Below are positions 8,556 to 18,972 of a stretch of DNA of 64,000 nt, piece after piece (within the stretch, counting starts at the first letter, position 1; each line of letters opens with the position of its first letter). A program made the translations under genes and the position numbers. Below the pieces are notes generated by a model that made no database searches, was not told the origin of the DNA, and saw only the letters and a list, made by a program, of their open reading frames with translations. The DNA lies in the NCBI GenBank assembly GCA_003252455.1, contig QKED01000046.1, positions 1 to 64,000 on the forward strand, written 5' to 3'. The stretch comes from Gammaproteobacteria bacterium. GTDB lineage: Bacteria; Pseudomonadota; Gammaproteobacteria; Thiohalomonadales; Thiohalomonadaceae.

Positions 8556-10961
8556 GTGACCAGCGCCGAGCAACCCCTCGCTCCCACGTTTGAACTGCTC
8601 GAACTGATGCAGGACGGCGTCTTTACCGCCGATGGCGAGGGGCGCTACACCTACGCCAACCCCGCTGCCCTGCGTCAGGTGGGCTACACCCTGGCGGAGT
8701 TGACCCGTCGCTCCATCGTCGACCTGGTGGTGCCCGAGCAGTATGCCCGCCTGCCTGACCATCTGGCGCGGATGGACGCCGGTGAGCTGCTCTCCAGCGA
8801 GTGGTTGATGCTGCGTAAGGATGGCAGTCGTTTTCATGCCGAGCTCTCCACCCGCCGCCTGCCGGACGGGGGCTACTTGGCCATCTCCCGCGATATCAGC
8901 GCACGCAAGCGCAGCGAGCAGGAGATGTTGGAGCAGCAGGCGATCTACCGCGCGATCGTCGACACGCCCGCCGAGGGGTTCTGGATGGCGGACCTGGATG
9001 GGCGCTTGCTGGAGGTGAACGGGGCCTACGCGCGCCTCTCCGGCTACAGTCGAGAGGAGCTGCTCTCGGGGATGCGTATCACCGACCTGGAGGCGCAGGA
9101 GACGCGCGAGGAGACCGAGGCACACATCCATCTGTTGCGCGAGCGTGGCTACGACCGTTTTCGCACCCTGCATCGGCGCCGTGACGGCAGTGTCTGGCCG
9201 GTGGAGATCGTCACCACCCTGCACCTGGAGCTGGCCGGTGGTTGCCTCTTCGTCTTCATTGAGGATATCAGCGACAAGGTGCAGAGCGAACGGGAGCTGC
9301 GCATTGCCGCCAGTGTGCTGGAGACCATGGAGCAGGCGGTGGTGGTGACCGATGCGCACAACCGCATCATCTCGGTCAATCCGGCGCAGACGCGTATCAC
9401 CGGTTACACCCTCGACGAACTCTGCGGCCAGGACCCCAAGGTGTTCGCCTCTGGCCGTCACGATGAGGAGTTTTATGCGCAGATGTGGCACGACCTGGCG
9501 CTGCGCGACCATTGGGCCGGGGAGATCTGGGACCGCAAAAAGAGCGGTGAGGTCTATGCCAAGTGGCTCAACATCAATGTGTTGCGCAACGCCGACGGCA
9601 GTGTCCACCAGTATATCTCGGTCTTCTCCGATATCACCGAGAAGAAGCGCTCCGAGGAGCTGATCTGGCAGCAGGCCAACTTCTGCCCACTCACCGAGCT
9701 GCCCAACCGGCGCATGTTCACCGACCGCCTGGAGCAGGCGATCCACAAGGCGCGGCGCAGCGAGGGGCGTCTCGCCCTGCTCTATATCGACCTCGATCAC
9801 TTCAAGGAGATCAACGACACCCTCGGCCACAGCATGGGCGACACCCTGTTGCGCGACGCCGCCAAGCGCCTGGTCGGTTGTGTGCGCGAGAGTGACACCG
9901 TGGCGCGCCTGGGGGGGGACGAGTTCACCGTGCTGCTGGTCGACCTCCCCTCGGAGCAGACCGTGGAGCGCGTGGTGCAGGCGATCCTGCACAAGTTCGT
10001 CTCCCCCTTCCAGCTCGGCAGCGAGGCGAGCTACGTCACCCCGAGCATCGGCATCACCCTCTTCCCCGAGGATGCCGACGACGCCGAGAGTCTGCTCAAG
10101 AACGCCGATCAGGCGATGTACGCGGCCAAGCGTCAGGGGCGTAACGGCTACCACTACTTCACCCCGGCGATGCAGGAGGGGGCGCAGTTTCGCATGCGTC
10201 AGTTGCGTGACCTGCGTGCCGCGGTGGCCAATGCCGAGCTGCGCGTCTACTACCAGCCGATCGTCGACCTCGCCGACATGGGTATCCGTAAGGCCGAGGC
10301 GCTGCTGCGTTGGCAGCACCCGCAGCGTGGCCTGCTCGGTCCGGGCGAGTTCATCGCCCTGGCCGAGGAGAGCGGACTCATCGTGGAGCTGGGCAACTGG
10401 GTATTTCGTGAGGTGATCGCCCAGGTATGCCGCTGGCGCGAGCGGATCCACCCGGAGTTTCAGATCAGCGTCAACAAGTCACCGTTGCAGTTTCGTCGTG
10501 ACCTGGAGGGGGGCAGCTGCTGGCTCTCGCAGATGCAGGCGCAGGGGCTGCCGGGCAGTGGCGTGGTGGTGGAGATCACCGAGGGCTCGCTGATGGAGAG
10601 CAACTCTCAGGTGCGCAACCGCCTCATCGAATTCCGTGAGCGCGGCATCCAGGTCGCGCTGGACGACTTCGGCACCGGCTACTCCTCGCTCGCCTACCTC
10701 AAGCGCTTCGACATCGACTACCTGAAGATCGATCAGACCTTTGTGCGCAATATGACCGCCGACTCCGACGACCTGGCGCTCAACGAGGCGATCATCGTCA
10801 TGGCGCACCGCCTCGGCATCGAGGTGGTGGCGGAGGGGGTGGAGACGGCAGAACAGCTCGCCCTGCTCAAGGCGGCCGGGTGTGACTACGCCCAGGGCTA
10901 CTACTTTTCACGCCCGGTCCCGGCGCAGGCGTTCGAGCGCCTGCTACAGCAGCAGGCCGAG

Positions 10962-10976
<15 letters not shown>
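8556..10976 (+). CDS. PAS-PAS-PAS-GGDEF-EAL cyclic-di-GMP signalling protein
   Basis: The 806-residue protein carries three PAS domains (about 10-125, 130-250 and 255-370), a GGDEF diguanylate cyclase domain with an intact GGDEF at 453-457, and an EAL phosphodiesterase domain with EAL at 581-583, DDFGTGYSS and VAEGVET. Both catalytic signatures are intact, so it may both make and degrade c-di-GMP. No transmembrane helix is evident, which suggests cytosolic sensing through the PAS domains. The start is a GTG; an ATG slightly upstream runs directly into a stop. Its end overlaps the convergent DUF2069 gene by 15 bases. Signal and targets are unknown. Confidence 0.93.
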
Positions 10977-12302
<1,326 letters not shown>

Positions 12303-12460
12303 ACGTCTCCGTCGCCTCTGGGCCTGGGTTGGGGCGGGCTATTGTAGCGGTTTTCGTCCGCCAAGGGGTGTCGGCGCCACACCGCGACGGGTGAATAAGG
12401 CAACGGACACGCTACGAAAACCCCAGTGATTAGAGCGGTTTGCCGGTAGGGGTGGCTTGC

Positions 12461-12489
12461 TTGACACCCCATAGGGGCGGTGATAGCGT
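12461..12489 (+). promoter_or_regulatory. Predicted sigma-70 promoter for the DUF4398 lipoprotein gene
   Basis: A perfect -35 box TTGACA is followed by a 17-base spacer and a weaker -10 box TAGCGT. It lies about 70 bases upstream of the lipoprotein start, in the 259-base gap after the divergent arsC gene. The spacer contains the palindrome CCCCATAGGGG, which could bind a regulator. The rest of the gap shows no gene. Confidence 0.5.
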
Positions 12490-12561
12490 CCCAGACGATC
12501 ATCCTATTCCGCCCCTTGGCCATGCGCCGAGGCGGCGTTGCCCATGACCGATGAGGGGACT

Positions 12562-12906
12562 ATGTCCACCGTTCCAAGCCTGCCCTCCCGCCTTCTGCCC
12601 ACCGGCCTGTTGGCGCTGCTCTGGCTCTGCGCCTGCACCGTGGCGCCGCCGGTACAGGAGATGAGTGACGCCCGTCAGGCGCTCGCCGAGGCGCGTGCCG
12701 CCGAGGCCCACGACCTCGCCGGGAAGAGCCTGGAGGAGGCGGAGAGCCAGATGCGTGACGCCACCGAGCTGCTCGAACAGGGGCAGTTCGACGCCGCGAG
12801 ACGGCGGGCCATGGAGGCCAAGCAGAGCGCCCTGGAGGCGCGCGACGAGGCGCTGCGCAAGCGAACCCCCTCCGCCGGGGTGGATTCGGGGGGCGAAATT
12901 CCCTGA
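12562..12906 (+). CDS. DUF4398-type lipoprotein, short form
   Basis: This 114-residue protein has a signal peptide ending in the lipobox LCAC (Cys at about position 27). It is followed by alternating Ala/Glu/Arg-rich helices with the motif QEMSDARQALAEARAAEA, typical of DUF4398. It is probably an outer-membrane-anchored periplasmic helical protein of unknown role. The ATG preceded by GAGGGG was chosen over an ATG 18 bases upstream. The next gene encodes a longer relative with the same QEM(S/T)DA motif, so the two may be an old duplication. Confidence 0.78.
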   Translation: MSTVPSLPSRLLPTGLLALLWLCACTVAPPVQEMSDARQALAEARAAEAHDLAGKSLEEAESQMRDATELLEQGQFDAARRRAMEAKQSALEARDEALRKRTPSAGVDSGGEIP

Positions 12907-13058
12907 AAAAGTGTGAGGAGGGCGGTTGACTCCCCCCAGTGTTCGGCGCAGATTGACCCCTCAATCGTAAGAAATTGTCGCTGAGTGTGGGCAAAACGGC
13001 CATGCACCTCGGCATTCCGGGTTGAGTTTGCACAACAACGCCACAGGAGTTTCCATCC

Positions 13059-13823
13059 ATGCACGCATCCAAGCACCCCCTTCTCGTCGCTCTGTTGGCC
13101 GGCGCCATCACCCTGGCCGCTGGCTGCAGTAGCGCGCCCACTCAGGAGATGACCGACGCGCAGGCCGCCATCGCCGACGCGCGCGCGGCCGTCGAGGCCT
13201 CCACCAGCGCTGGCTACTCCAGCGGTGCCGCGGCGGCCCTACTGGCCAAGGCCGAGGCCGCGCTGATGGACGGTGATTATGCCACCGCCATGGAGTTGGC
13301 CAAGCAGGCCCGCGCCGCCGATGCCGCCGACCGCGCCATCTATGCCGCAGGTCAGGCCATCGACAAGGCCGCAGCTGCTGGTGCCGACGTGACCCAGGCC
13401 AAGGCCACCCTGGCCAAGGCGATCGCCGCGCGCGATGCCGCTGACTACAGCGGTGCCGCCTCCCTCGCCAAGCAGGCGCTGAGCGAGTCCGACGAGGCGT
13501 TGGCCCAGTACCGCGCGGCGCTGCAGCAGCAGAAGCCGGCCAAGGTCGCCGACGACAGCTATACCGTGATGCGCGGCGACCACCTGTGGGGGATCGCCGG
13601 CAAGGCGCAGATCTACGGGAACTCTTACCAGTGGCCGCTGATCTATAAGGCTAACCTGGACAAGATCCATGATGCCGACCTGATCCACCCCGATCAGGTG
13701 CTCACCATCACCCGCGGTGCCAGTGCCAGCGAGGTGGATGCCGCCGTCAACCATGCGCGCACCCGTGGCGCCTGGAGCATCGGTGGGGTGGAGAGCTCGG
13801 ATCGCGCCTACGTCGGTCGCTAA
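13059..13823 (+). CDS. DUF4398 and LysM domain lipoprotein
   Basis: This 254-residue lipoprotein has signal peptide and lipobox LAAGC (Cys at about 23) and Ala-rich DUF4398 helices containing TQEMTDAQAAIADARAA. The repeats of the form AKAxLAKA resemble tetratricopeptide-like helices. A C-terminal LysM domain (about residues 168-220, from YTVMRGDHLWGIA to HPDQVLTI) should bind peptidoglycan. It probably links the outer membrane to the cell wall. CAGGAG lies 9 bases before the ATG, and a strong terminator follows the stop by about 20 bases, so the transcript ends here. Confidence 0.88.
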   Translation: MHASKHPLLVALLAGAITLAAGCSSAPTQEMTDAQAAIADARAAVEASTSAGYSSGAAAALLAKAEAALMDGDYATAMELAKQARAADAADRAIYAAGQAIDKAAAAGADVTQAKATLAKAIAARDAADYSGAASLAKQALSESDEALAQYRAALQQQKPAKVADDSYTVMRGDHLWGIAGKAQIYGNSYQWPLIYKANLDKIHDADLIHPDQVLTITRGASASEVDAAVNHARTRGAWSIGGVESSDRAYVGR

Positions 13824-13843
13824 GACACACCCTCCAGTGTGTG

Positions 13844-13869
13844 AAAAAGGGCCCGACAGGGCCCTTTTT
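13844..13869 (+). terminator. Rho-independent terminator after the LysM lipoprotein gene
   Basis: An 11-base-pair stem (AAAAAGGGCCC / GGGCCCTTTTT) with loop GACA ends in a T run. It follows the upstream stop codon closely and lies before the next start, so it separates the lipoprotein and thioredoxin transcription units. Because the arms are A- and T-rich at the base, it could work in both directions. Confidence 0.9.
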
Positions 13870-13897
13870 CGTTTCTGCTACGAGGACCACGATACCT

Positions 13898-14395
13898 ATG
13901 TATCGACTATTCGCCCCTTGGTTGATTTTTCTGTTACTTTGCTCCCCGTCCGTGCAGGCGGCAGAGGGGTCGATCCCCGACTTCGCCCTCACCGACCTGA
14001 GTGGCCAGCCACAGAGCCTCGCCGCCTATCGCGGCAAGTGGGTGGTGGTCAACTTCTGGGCCACCTGGTGCCCACCCTGTCTGGAGGAGCTGCCCGAGCT
14101 GGCCATGTTCCACGAGTTCCACCACGAGAAAGACGCAGTGGTGCTCGGCATGAACAGCGAGGGGTTGCCGCCCGAGCGCCTGCGTCGTTTCGTCGCCGAC
14201 TTCGAGGTGGGTTACCCGATCATCCAGGTCGAGGAGACGCTCCCCGGTTTTGGCCGCATCAGCGCCCTGCCTACCACCTTCCTGTTCGACCCCGAGGGGC
14301 GGCTGGTGGCGCGCAAGGTGGGGCAAGTGACCATGCAGGGGCTGGAGAAGGTGATCGCTCAGCGCGGCCCGCTCAGCGCAAAGCTCGAAAAGTAA
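13898..14395 (+). CDS. TlpA/ResA-like periplasmic thioredoxin
   Basis: The 165-residue protein has an N-terminal signal sequence (YRLFAPWLIFLLLC to VQAAE) and a TlpA-like thioredoxin fold. The active site is WCPPC (Cys58 and Cys61), and the cis-proline region is SALPTTFLFD. Members reduce disulfides in the periplasm, often for cytochrome c maturation or copper-site assembly. The ATG downstream of the terminator was chosen; a longer frame would start inside the terminator hairpin. The next gene is another secreted thioredoxin-like protein, suggesting a shared redox role. Confidence 0.88.
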   Translation: MYRLFAPWLIFLLLCSPSVQAAEGSIPDFALTDLSGQPQSLAAYRGKWVVVNFWATWCPPCLEELPELAMFHEFHHEKDAVVLGMNSEGLPPERLRRFVADFEVGYPIIQVEETLPGFGRISALPTTFLFDPEGRLVARKVGQVTMQGLEKVIAQRGPLSAKLEK

Positions 14396-14441
14396 TTACA
14401 AGGCAGTCCGCCACACACCCTCGATGGAAAGGAGAAGCGCC

Positions 14442-14966
14442 GTGCGCCAACTCATCGCCCTCTGCACCCTCTGGCTCGCCCTGCTGTCGTCTCCCCTGCA
14501 GGCGCAGACCGGCCTCGACCCCTATAGCCACTTCTTCAACGAGACCTTCGGCAACCTGAGCGAGGAGTTGCAGAGTGCCCGGGAGCAGGGCAAGAGCGGC
14601 ATCATGCTCTTCTTCGAGATGGATGAGTGCCCCTTCTGCCACTTTATGAAGCAGAACGTGCTGAATCAGCCCGAGGTGCAGGCCTACTTCCGCGAGCACT
14701 TCCTGCTCTTCCCCATCGACATCGAGGGTGATGTGGAGATGACCGACTTCGAGGGGCACACCATGCCGCAGAAGGACTACGCCTTTAAGGTCAACCGCGT
14801 GCGTGCCACCCCGGTGATCGCCTTCTATGACCTCGATGGCCAGCAGACCCTGCGCTACACCGGGCGTACCGCCGACGTGGCGGAGTTCATGCTCATGGGC
14901 CGCTTCATCGTCGAGGGGCACTACAAGACCACCCGCTTCAGCAAGTTCAAACGCGAACAGCACTAA
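14442..14966 (+). CDS. Secreted thioredoxin-fold protein with CPFC site (SoxW-like)
   Basis: The 174-residue protein has a signal peptide (about residues 1-22) and a thioredoxin-like domain with CPFC at 63-66. A cis-proline stretch RATPVIAFYD follows. It resembles SoxW/thioredoxin_2-type periplasmic reductases, some of which serve sulfur-oxidation enzymes, but no sox genes are nearby. The GTG start was chosen because AAGGAG lies 8 bases upstream of it; an ATG six codons earlier would overlap that ribosome site. It follows the TlpA-like gene by 46 bases. Confidence 0.82.
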   Translation: MRQLIALCTLWLALLSSPLQAQTGLDPYSHFFNETFGNLSEELQSAREQGKSGIMLFFEMDECPFCHFMKQNVLNQPEVQAYFREHFLLFPIDIEGDVEMTDFEGHTMPQKDYAFKVNRVRATPVIAFYDLDGQQTLRYTGRTADVAEFMLMGRFIVEGHYKTTRFSKFKREQH

Positions 14967-14985
14967 CCCCAGGACGGGCCCCGGT

Positions 14986-16314
14986 ATGCCACTTCGCAGA
15001 CACTACCCCAGTCCGCTCACTGCCCTCGCCCTGCTGCTCGCCAGCCTCGGTGCGGGTGCCGAACCCGCCCCTTTGCCCGAGCCGCTGACCCTGGAGGCGG
15101 CCTTGGCGCAGAGCGAGGTCAACCACCCCCAGTTGGCCGCCGCGCGCGCCCGTCTGGCCGCTGCCGAGGCGGGGGTCGAGCAGGCGCAGAGCGGTTACGG
15201 CAGCCGCCTCACCATCGAGGGGCGCCTGCGTTGGATCGACCCCTCACCCATCGCCGCCGACCAGGATAGCGCCGACCACAAGGCGAGCCTCTTCTGGCGT
15301 AAGAAGCTCTACGACTTCGGCCGTACCGCCGGGGCCGAGGAGGCCGCCGAGGCGCTGCGTGACGGCGCCGAGGGGGCCATGCTCGATGCCCGACGTGAGC
15401 GGCGCCTGGTGATCATGCGCGACTACTTCGCCGTGTTGCGTGCCGACCAGCGCTTCGCCATCCAGAACGAGGGGTTGGCGGTGGCCTACGTGACCCTCGA
15501 TCGGCTGCGTAACCGCCACGAGATGGGCCAGGTGTCGGACATCGACCTGCTCGCCTCCGAGAGCGACTACCAGAAGGTGGTGCGTGAGCGCGCCGAGGCC
15601 GAGCAGCAGCAGCGCATCACCCGCGCCCGGCTGGCCAATACCCTCGACCGCCCCGGCCAGCTCTCCGCCACCCTGATGCCGCCACCGCCGCCCGATCTGG
15701 GGCGCGAGCTGGAGGAGATCGAAGCGTTGCAGGTGCAGGCGCGCGAGCACAACCCGGGGCTGCAGACGCTGCGCGGCGCGGTGCGCGCGGCCAAGGCGCG
15801 GGTCGAGGCGGCGCGCGCCGGGCGCCTGCCTGAGCTGGATGGTGAGCTGGAGCTCTCCGAGTACAGCCGTGAGATGGGCGGTTACGACCGTTGGCGCGCC
15901 AGTCTCAACCTCAAGGTGCCACTCTACGACGCCTCGGTGAGCCCCGCCGTGGCGCGCGCCCAGGCGGAGCTCTACGCCGCCGAGGCGGCGCTGCGTGAGG
16001 GGGTGTTCGCGCTGGATCAGGCGGTGCTGGAGCAGTGGATGCGTATCGGCGCACTGAAGGCGCGCCAGAGCGAGGTGGCGCGCCTCGCCGAGTATCGTGA
16101 ACTCTACTTGGAGCGCAGTCGCGCCAACTACGAGATGGAGGCGAAGGCCGACCTGGGCGACGCCATGGTGCGCCTGAGCGAGGCGCAGTTGGCCGAACTG
16201 GAGTTCGCCCTCGATGCCACGCTCGCCTGGGAGCGACTCGATGCCCTGCTCGGTCGCCCCCTGCCACTGGCCGAGTCGGCCCCGTCCGAGAACCCTGAGA
16301 ATCGAGAGGAGTAG
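14986..16314 (+). CDS. TolC-family outer-membrane efflux protein
   Basis: The 442-residue precursor has a signal peptide (about 1-24) and two OEP repeats rich in long coiled-coil helices, with motifs such as SEVNHPQLAAARARLAAAEA and an internal RVEAARAGRLPELD repeat. TolC-like trimers form the outer-membrane duct of type I secretion and tripartite efflux pumps. The start ATG was placed before the signal peptide; the longer open frame overlaps the preceding gene. An adaptor gene follows by 5 bases, but no inner-membrane pump gene is adjacent. Confidence 0.9.
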   Translation: MPLRRHYPSPLTALALLLASLGAGAEPAPLPEPLTLEAALAQSEVNHPQLAAARARLAAAEAGVEQAQSGYGSRLTIEGRLRWIDPSPIAADQDSADHKASLFWRKKLYDFGRTAGAEEAAEALRDGAEGAMLDARRERRLVIMRDYFAVLRADQRFAIQNEGLAVAYVTLDRLRNRHEMGQVSDIDLLASESDYQKVVRERAEAEQQQRITRARLANTLDRPGQLSATLMPPPPPDLGRELEEIEALQVQAREHNPGLQTLRGAVRAAKARVEAARAGRLPELDGELELSEYSREMGGYDRWRASLNLKVPLYDASVSPAVARAQAELYAAEAALREGVFALDQAVLEQWMRIGALKARQSEVARLAEYRELYLERSRANYEMEAKADLGDAMVRLSEAQLAELEFALDATLAWERLDALLGRPLPLAESAPSENPENREE

Positions 16315-16319
16315 CCGAC

Positions 16320-17117
16320 ATGGCGCTGCAACGAGGAGTGAGTATGGTATCGCCGCTGGGTGGGGCCCGCCTGTCGGTCTGGGGTCTGCTGTTGCTAGGG
16401 CTGGCGCAATCCGCCTCGGCCCTGGAGGTGGAGGGCGAGCTGCGCTGGTTGCGCCGGGTAGAGCTGGGTCTGCCCCTCTCCGGGGTGGTGGCGGAGGTGA
16501 GCGTGCAGCCGGGGCAGCGGGTCGCCGAGGGCGAGCTGTTGCTCAAACTCGATGCGCGTCTGCAGCAGGCGCAGTTGCGCCGTGCCGAGGCGCGCAACGC
16601 CCGCGAACAGTTGGCCATGGAGGAGGCGGAGCGCGAGTTGGAGCGGGCCGAGGAGCTGTATGCCCGTACCCTGCTCTCCGACCACGACCTGCAGGTCGCT
16701 CGGTTGGCCCACGCCGAGGCCAAGGCGGCGCGCCAGGATGCCAGTTCGGCACTCAGCGAGGCGCGCGTGCAGCTCGATTACACCCGCCTCAAGGCACCGT
16801 TCGATGCCCTGGTGCTGGAGCGCCGGGTGGAGCCGGGGGAGAGCGTGAACAGTGAGTTGGGGAGCCAGCCCCTGCTGGTGCTGGCCGACCGACGCGAGAT
16901 GGTCGCCCGGGTGCTGCTCAACGCCGAGCAGATGCGTGGTCTCACCGGGCAGGTCAAGGCCGGGGTGGTGGTGGAGGGACAGCGTCTCTCCGGCACCCTG
17001 CAGAGTTTGGGTTACGAGCCGACCGCCGAGGGGGGCTATCCGGTGGATGTACGTTTCAGTCTGGGCGAGACGCCGCTGCCACGCGTGGGGCAGCGGGTGC
17101 GCGTGGAGTTGCCGTGA
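16320..17117 (+). CDS. Periplasmic adaptor subunit (HlyD/RND membrane-fusion protein)
   Basis: This 265-residue protein has a signal sequence, a lipoyl half-domain (GVVAEVSVQPGQRVAEGELLLKLD reduced to its pattern), a coiled-coil hairpin (about 75-140), the second lipoyl half (LKAPFDALVLERRVEPGE pattern) and a beta-barrel. These features define the membrane-fusion-protein family that joins TolC-like ducts to inner-membrane pumps. It is short for the family and lacks a clear membrane-proximal domain. A second ATG 24 bases downstream also has a GAGGAG site, so the start is uncertain. It pairs with the preceding TolC-like gene. Confidence 0.88.
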   Translation: MALQRGVSMVSPLGGARLSVWGLLLLGLAQSASALEVEGELRWLRRVELGLPLSGVVAEVSVQPGQRVAEGELLLKLDARLQQAQLRRAEARNAREQLAMEEAERELERAEELYARTLLSDHDLQVARLAHAEAKAARQDASSALSEARVQLDYTRLKAPFDALVLERRVEPGESVNSELGSQPLLVLADRREMVARVLLNAEQMRGLTGQVKAGVVVEGQRLSGTLQSLGYEPTAEGGYPVDVRFSLGETPLPRVGQRVRVELP

Positions 17118-17401
17118 TGGGGGGGGGCGCGCGAGTCTGTCGGCGCTGCCTGGTGAACGGCAAGGTGCAGGGGGTCTCCTATCGCGCCTCGACCCAACGC
17201 AAGGCGTTTGCCCTCGGGGTGGTGGGGCATGCCATCAACCTGCCCGACGGGCAGGTCGAGGTGGTGGTGTGTGGCCCGGAGGAGGCGGTACAGGCGCTGG
17301 GGAGCTGGCTCTGGCAGGGGCCGCCGGCGGCGCGTGTGGAGGGGGTGGAGTGTGAGGCGATCGCCGAGCCGGGCGATCTCAACGGATTTCGCACCGGCTA
17401 G
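17117..17401 (+). CDS. acyP: Acylphosphatase
   Basis: Acylphosphatases hydrolyse carboxyl-phosphate bonds in small acyl phosphates. The 94-residue protein has the family pattern VNGKVQGVSYRAST, with the phosphate-binding loop and catalytic Arg, and GHAINLPDGQVEV with the catalytic Asn. The Gly-Trp-Val-Arg commonly found before that Asn is replaced by GHAI. A GTG one codon earlier also overlaps the preceding stop; either start gives nearly the same protein. It is translationally coupled to the adaptor gene. Confidence 0.92.
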   Translation: MGGGARVCRRCLVNGKVQGVSYRASTQRKAFALGVVGHAINLPDGQVEVVVCGPEEAVQALGSWLWQGPPAARVEGVECEAIAEPGDLNGFRTG

Positions 17402-17406
17402 ACTCG

Positions 17407-17715
17407 ATGAACACCCGCGTCGTCCTACTGTTTCTCGTCCTGTTCATGATCCTCGCCCTGCACCTCCCCGTGGGGATGATCGCCGGGCTCGGATTTCAGC
17501 CCAACATCCTGATCGCCGGACTGGTGGCGGTGGTGCTCACCAGCTTTTTGGCCGAGCGCTCCATGGGGTTGGTGATCCTGGTGGTTACCCTCACCCTGCT
17601 GGCCAACTTCCCAGTGGAGGATTACATCGCGCTCGGTTTCGACCGTGATGTGGTCATTACCGTGCTCATCCTGTTGGTGCTGACCCCCATCGTCTACCGT
17701 TTCTTCGACGACTGA
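17407..17715 (+). CDS. Small hydrophobic membrane protein of unknown function
   Basis: The 102-residue protein is almost wholly hydrophobic, with about three transmembrane segments (roughly 5-30, 33-62 and 75-97) and acidic residues only near the last loop (VEDYIALGFDRD) and the C-terminus (FFDD). I do not recognise a family. It follows acyP by 5 bases and is likely in the same transcript as the TolC/adaptor pair. Confidence 0.65.
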   Translation: MNTRVVLLFLVLFMILALHLPVGMIAGLGFQPNILIAGLVAVVLTSFLAERSMGLVILVVTLTLLANFPVEDYIALGFDRDVVITVLILLVLTPIVYRFFDD

Positions 17716-17722
17716 GCGCCCC

Positions 17723-18352
17723 TCAGCGCAGGCCGTTACGCCCGAGTGGGCAGGCGTTGACGATGGTGCAGAACAGCTCGGCGGTGCGCTGGGCGTCGTA
17801 GACGGCGGAGTGCGCCTGATGGTTGTCCCAGTGGATGCCGGCGGCTTGTGCGGCACGCGCGAGCACCGTCTGGCCGTAGGCGAGACCGCCGAGGGTGGCG
17901 GTGTCGAAGGTGGTGAAGTCGTGGAACGGGTTTTTCTTGTAGCGGCTGCGCTCCACCGCCGCCTTGATGAAGCCGAGGTCGAAGGTGGGGTTGTGCCCCA
18001 CCAGCACGGCGCGACTGCAGCCGGTGGCGGCGATCTCCGCGTGCAGCGGCGGCATGATCTTCTCTAGCGCCTGGCGCTCGGGAAGGGCGATGCGAAACGG
18101 GTGGTAGGGGTCGATGCCGGTGAAGGCGAGTGACTCCTCGTTGAGCACCGCCCCTGGGAAGGGCTCCACATGGCAGCTCAAGGTGTCGGCGGGGGTGAGC
18201 CTGCCGTCACGGTCCATGCGGATGATCACCGCGGCGATCTCCAACAGGGCATCAGTGCGGGGATTGAAGCCGGCGGTCTCGACGTCGACCACCACCGGGA
18301 GGAAGCCGCGAAAGCGGTTGGCGATGCGCGCGGGGGTGTTGTCCATAAGCAT
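17723..18352 (-). CDS. rnt: Ribonuclease T
   Basis: RNase T is a DEDDh 3'-5' exonuclease that trims tRNA and other stable RNA ends. The 209-residue protein has exonuclease motif I VVDVETAG, motif II HNPTFDLGF and motif III HSAVYDAQRTAEL with the catalytic His and Asp. The FDTATLGGLAYGQTVLARA stretch, taken as a pattern, is typical of RNase T. The start is uncertain: a GTG 6 bases upstream and an ATG 6 bases downstream are both possible, and no strong ribosome site separates them. Confidence 0.93.
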   Translation of the reverse strand: MLMDNTPARIANRFRGFLPVVVDVETAGFNPRTDALLEIAAVIIRMDRDGRLTPADTLSCHVEPFPGAVLNEESLAFTGIDPYHPFRIALPERQALEKIMPPLHAEIAATGCSRAVLVGHNPTFDLGFIKAAVERSRYKKNPFHDFTTFDTATLGGLAYGQTVLARAAQAAGIHWDNHQAHSAVYDAQRTAELFCTIVNACPLGRNGLR

Positions 18353-18399
18353 CGGCACAGCTTAACCGATCCGCTCTAGCGGTGCGACCGCGACGCGGT

Positions 18400-18972
18400 T
18401 CAGGCCAGTGCCCAGTAGCGGCGATAGGCCTCCAACAGGGCGATGATCACCAGCGCCGCGATGAGAGTGTTGTGCTCGTGGTTGCGGTACCACTGGGCGC
18501 CGCTCCACTGCATGCCACGCAGGGCCGAGAGGCGTAGCGGGTTGGGCAGGATGCGCGGGGTAGAGGCCACGTAGGCGTGCCAGGCGTCGCCATACTTCTG
18601 TGCCAGGCCAACCTCTTCGCGCAGGATGGTGGGTACGTAGGTGAGGGCGAAGATGCCTAGGGTCACCAACAGCACCAGCCAGTGGAAGATGATCAGGTTG
18701 ACCCCGAGCAGCAGCAGCAGTGAGCCGAAGTAGAGGGGATTGCGCACCATGGCGTAGATCCCCTCGGTGGCGAGGATGTCGTTCTTGTGCAGCACCCCGG
18801 CGGAGAGGCTGCGCACGCCTACGCCGAGGGCGATGAGCAGCAGACCGGCGAGCCCGAGGGGGGCATCGAAGGGCTGGATCGGGATGCGCAGGTAGCCGAA
18901 GACGTCGATCACCAGCAGGGTGAAGATGATGCGGCTGAGCAGGACGCGGTACTTTTGCAGGAACTGATGCAT
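18400..18972 (-). CDS. Isoprenylcysteine/phospholipid methyltransferase-like membrane protein
   Basis: The 190-residue membrane protein has four to five hydrophobic segments and the ICMT/PEMT-family signature GIYAMVRNPLYFGSLLL, followed by EEVGLAQKYGDAWHAY. That pattern binds S-adenosylmethionine and carries conserved RNP and EE residues. Bacterial members are usually annotated only as isoprenylcysteine carboxyl methyltransferase family. The substrate is unknown. The gene stands alone between rnt and pyrC. Confidence 0.82.
   Translation of the reverse strand: MHQFLQKYRVLLSRIIFTLLVIDVFGYLRIPIQPFDAPLGLAGLLLIALGVGVRSLSAGVLHKNDILATEGIYAMVRNPLYFGSLLLLLGVNLIIFHWLVLLVTLGIFALTYVPTILREEVGLAQKYGDAWHAYVASTPRILPNPLRLSALRGMQWSGAQWYRNHEHNTLIAALVIIALLEAYRRYWALA

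Noticed and set aside
8322-10451. A 709-codon open frame antisense to the GGDEF-EAL gene
   Set aside because: It lies opposite a clear multi-domain gene, has no recognisable domain, and follows from GC-biased third codon positions on the other strand. The same applies to the 470-codon antisense frame at 7031-8443, the 370-codon frame opposite pyrC and the 421-codon frame opposite rnfC.
13841-13897. A longer start for the TlpA-like gene
   Set aside because: The extra codons fall inside a strong intrinsic terminator, and the downstream ATG begins a normal signal peptide.
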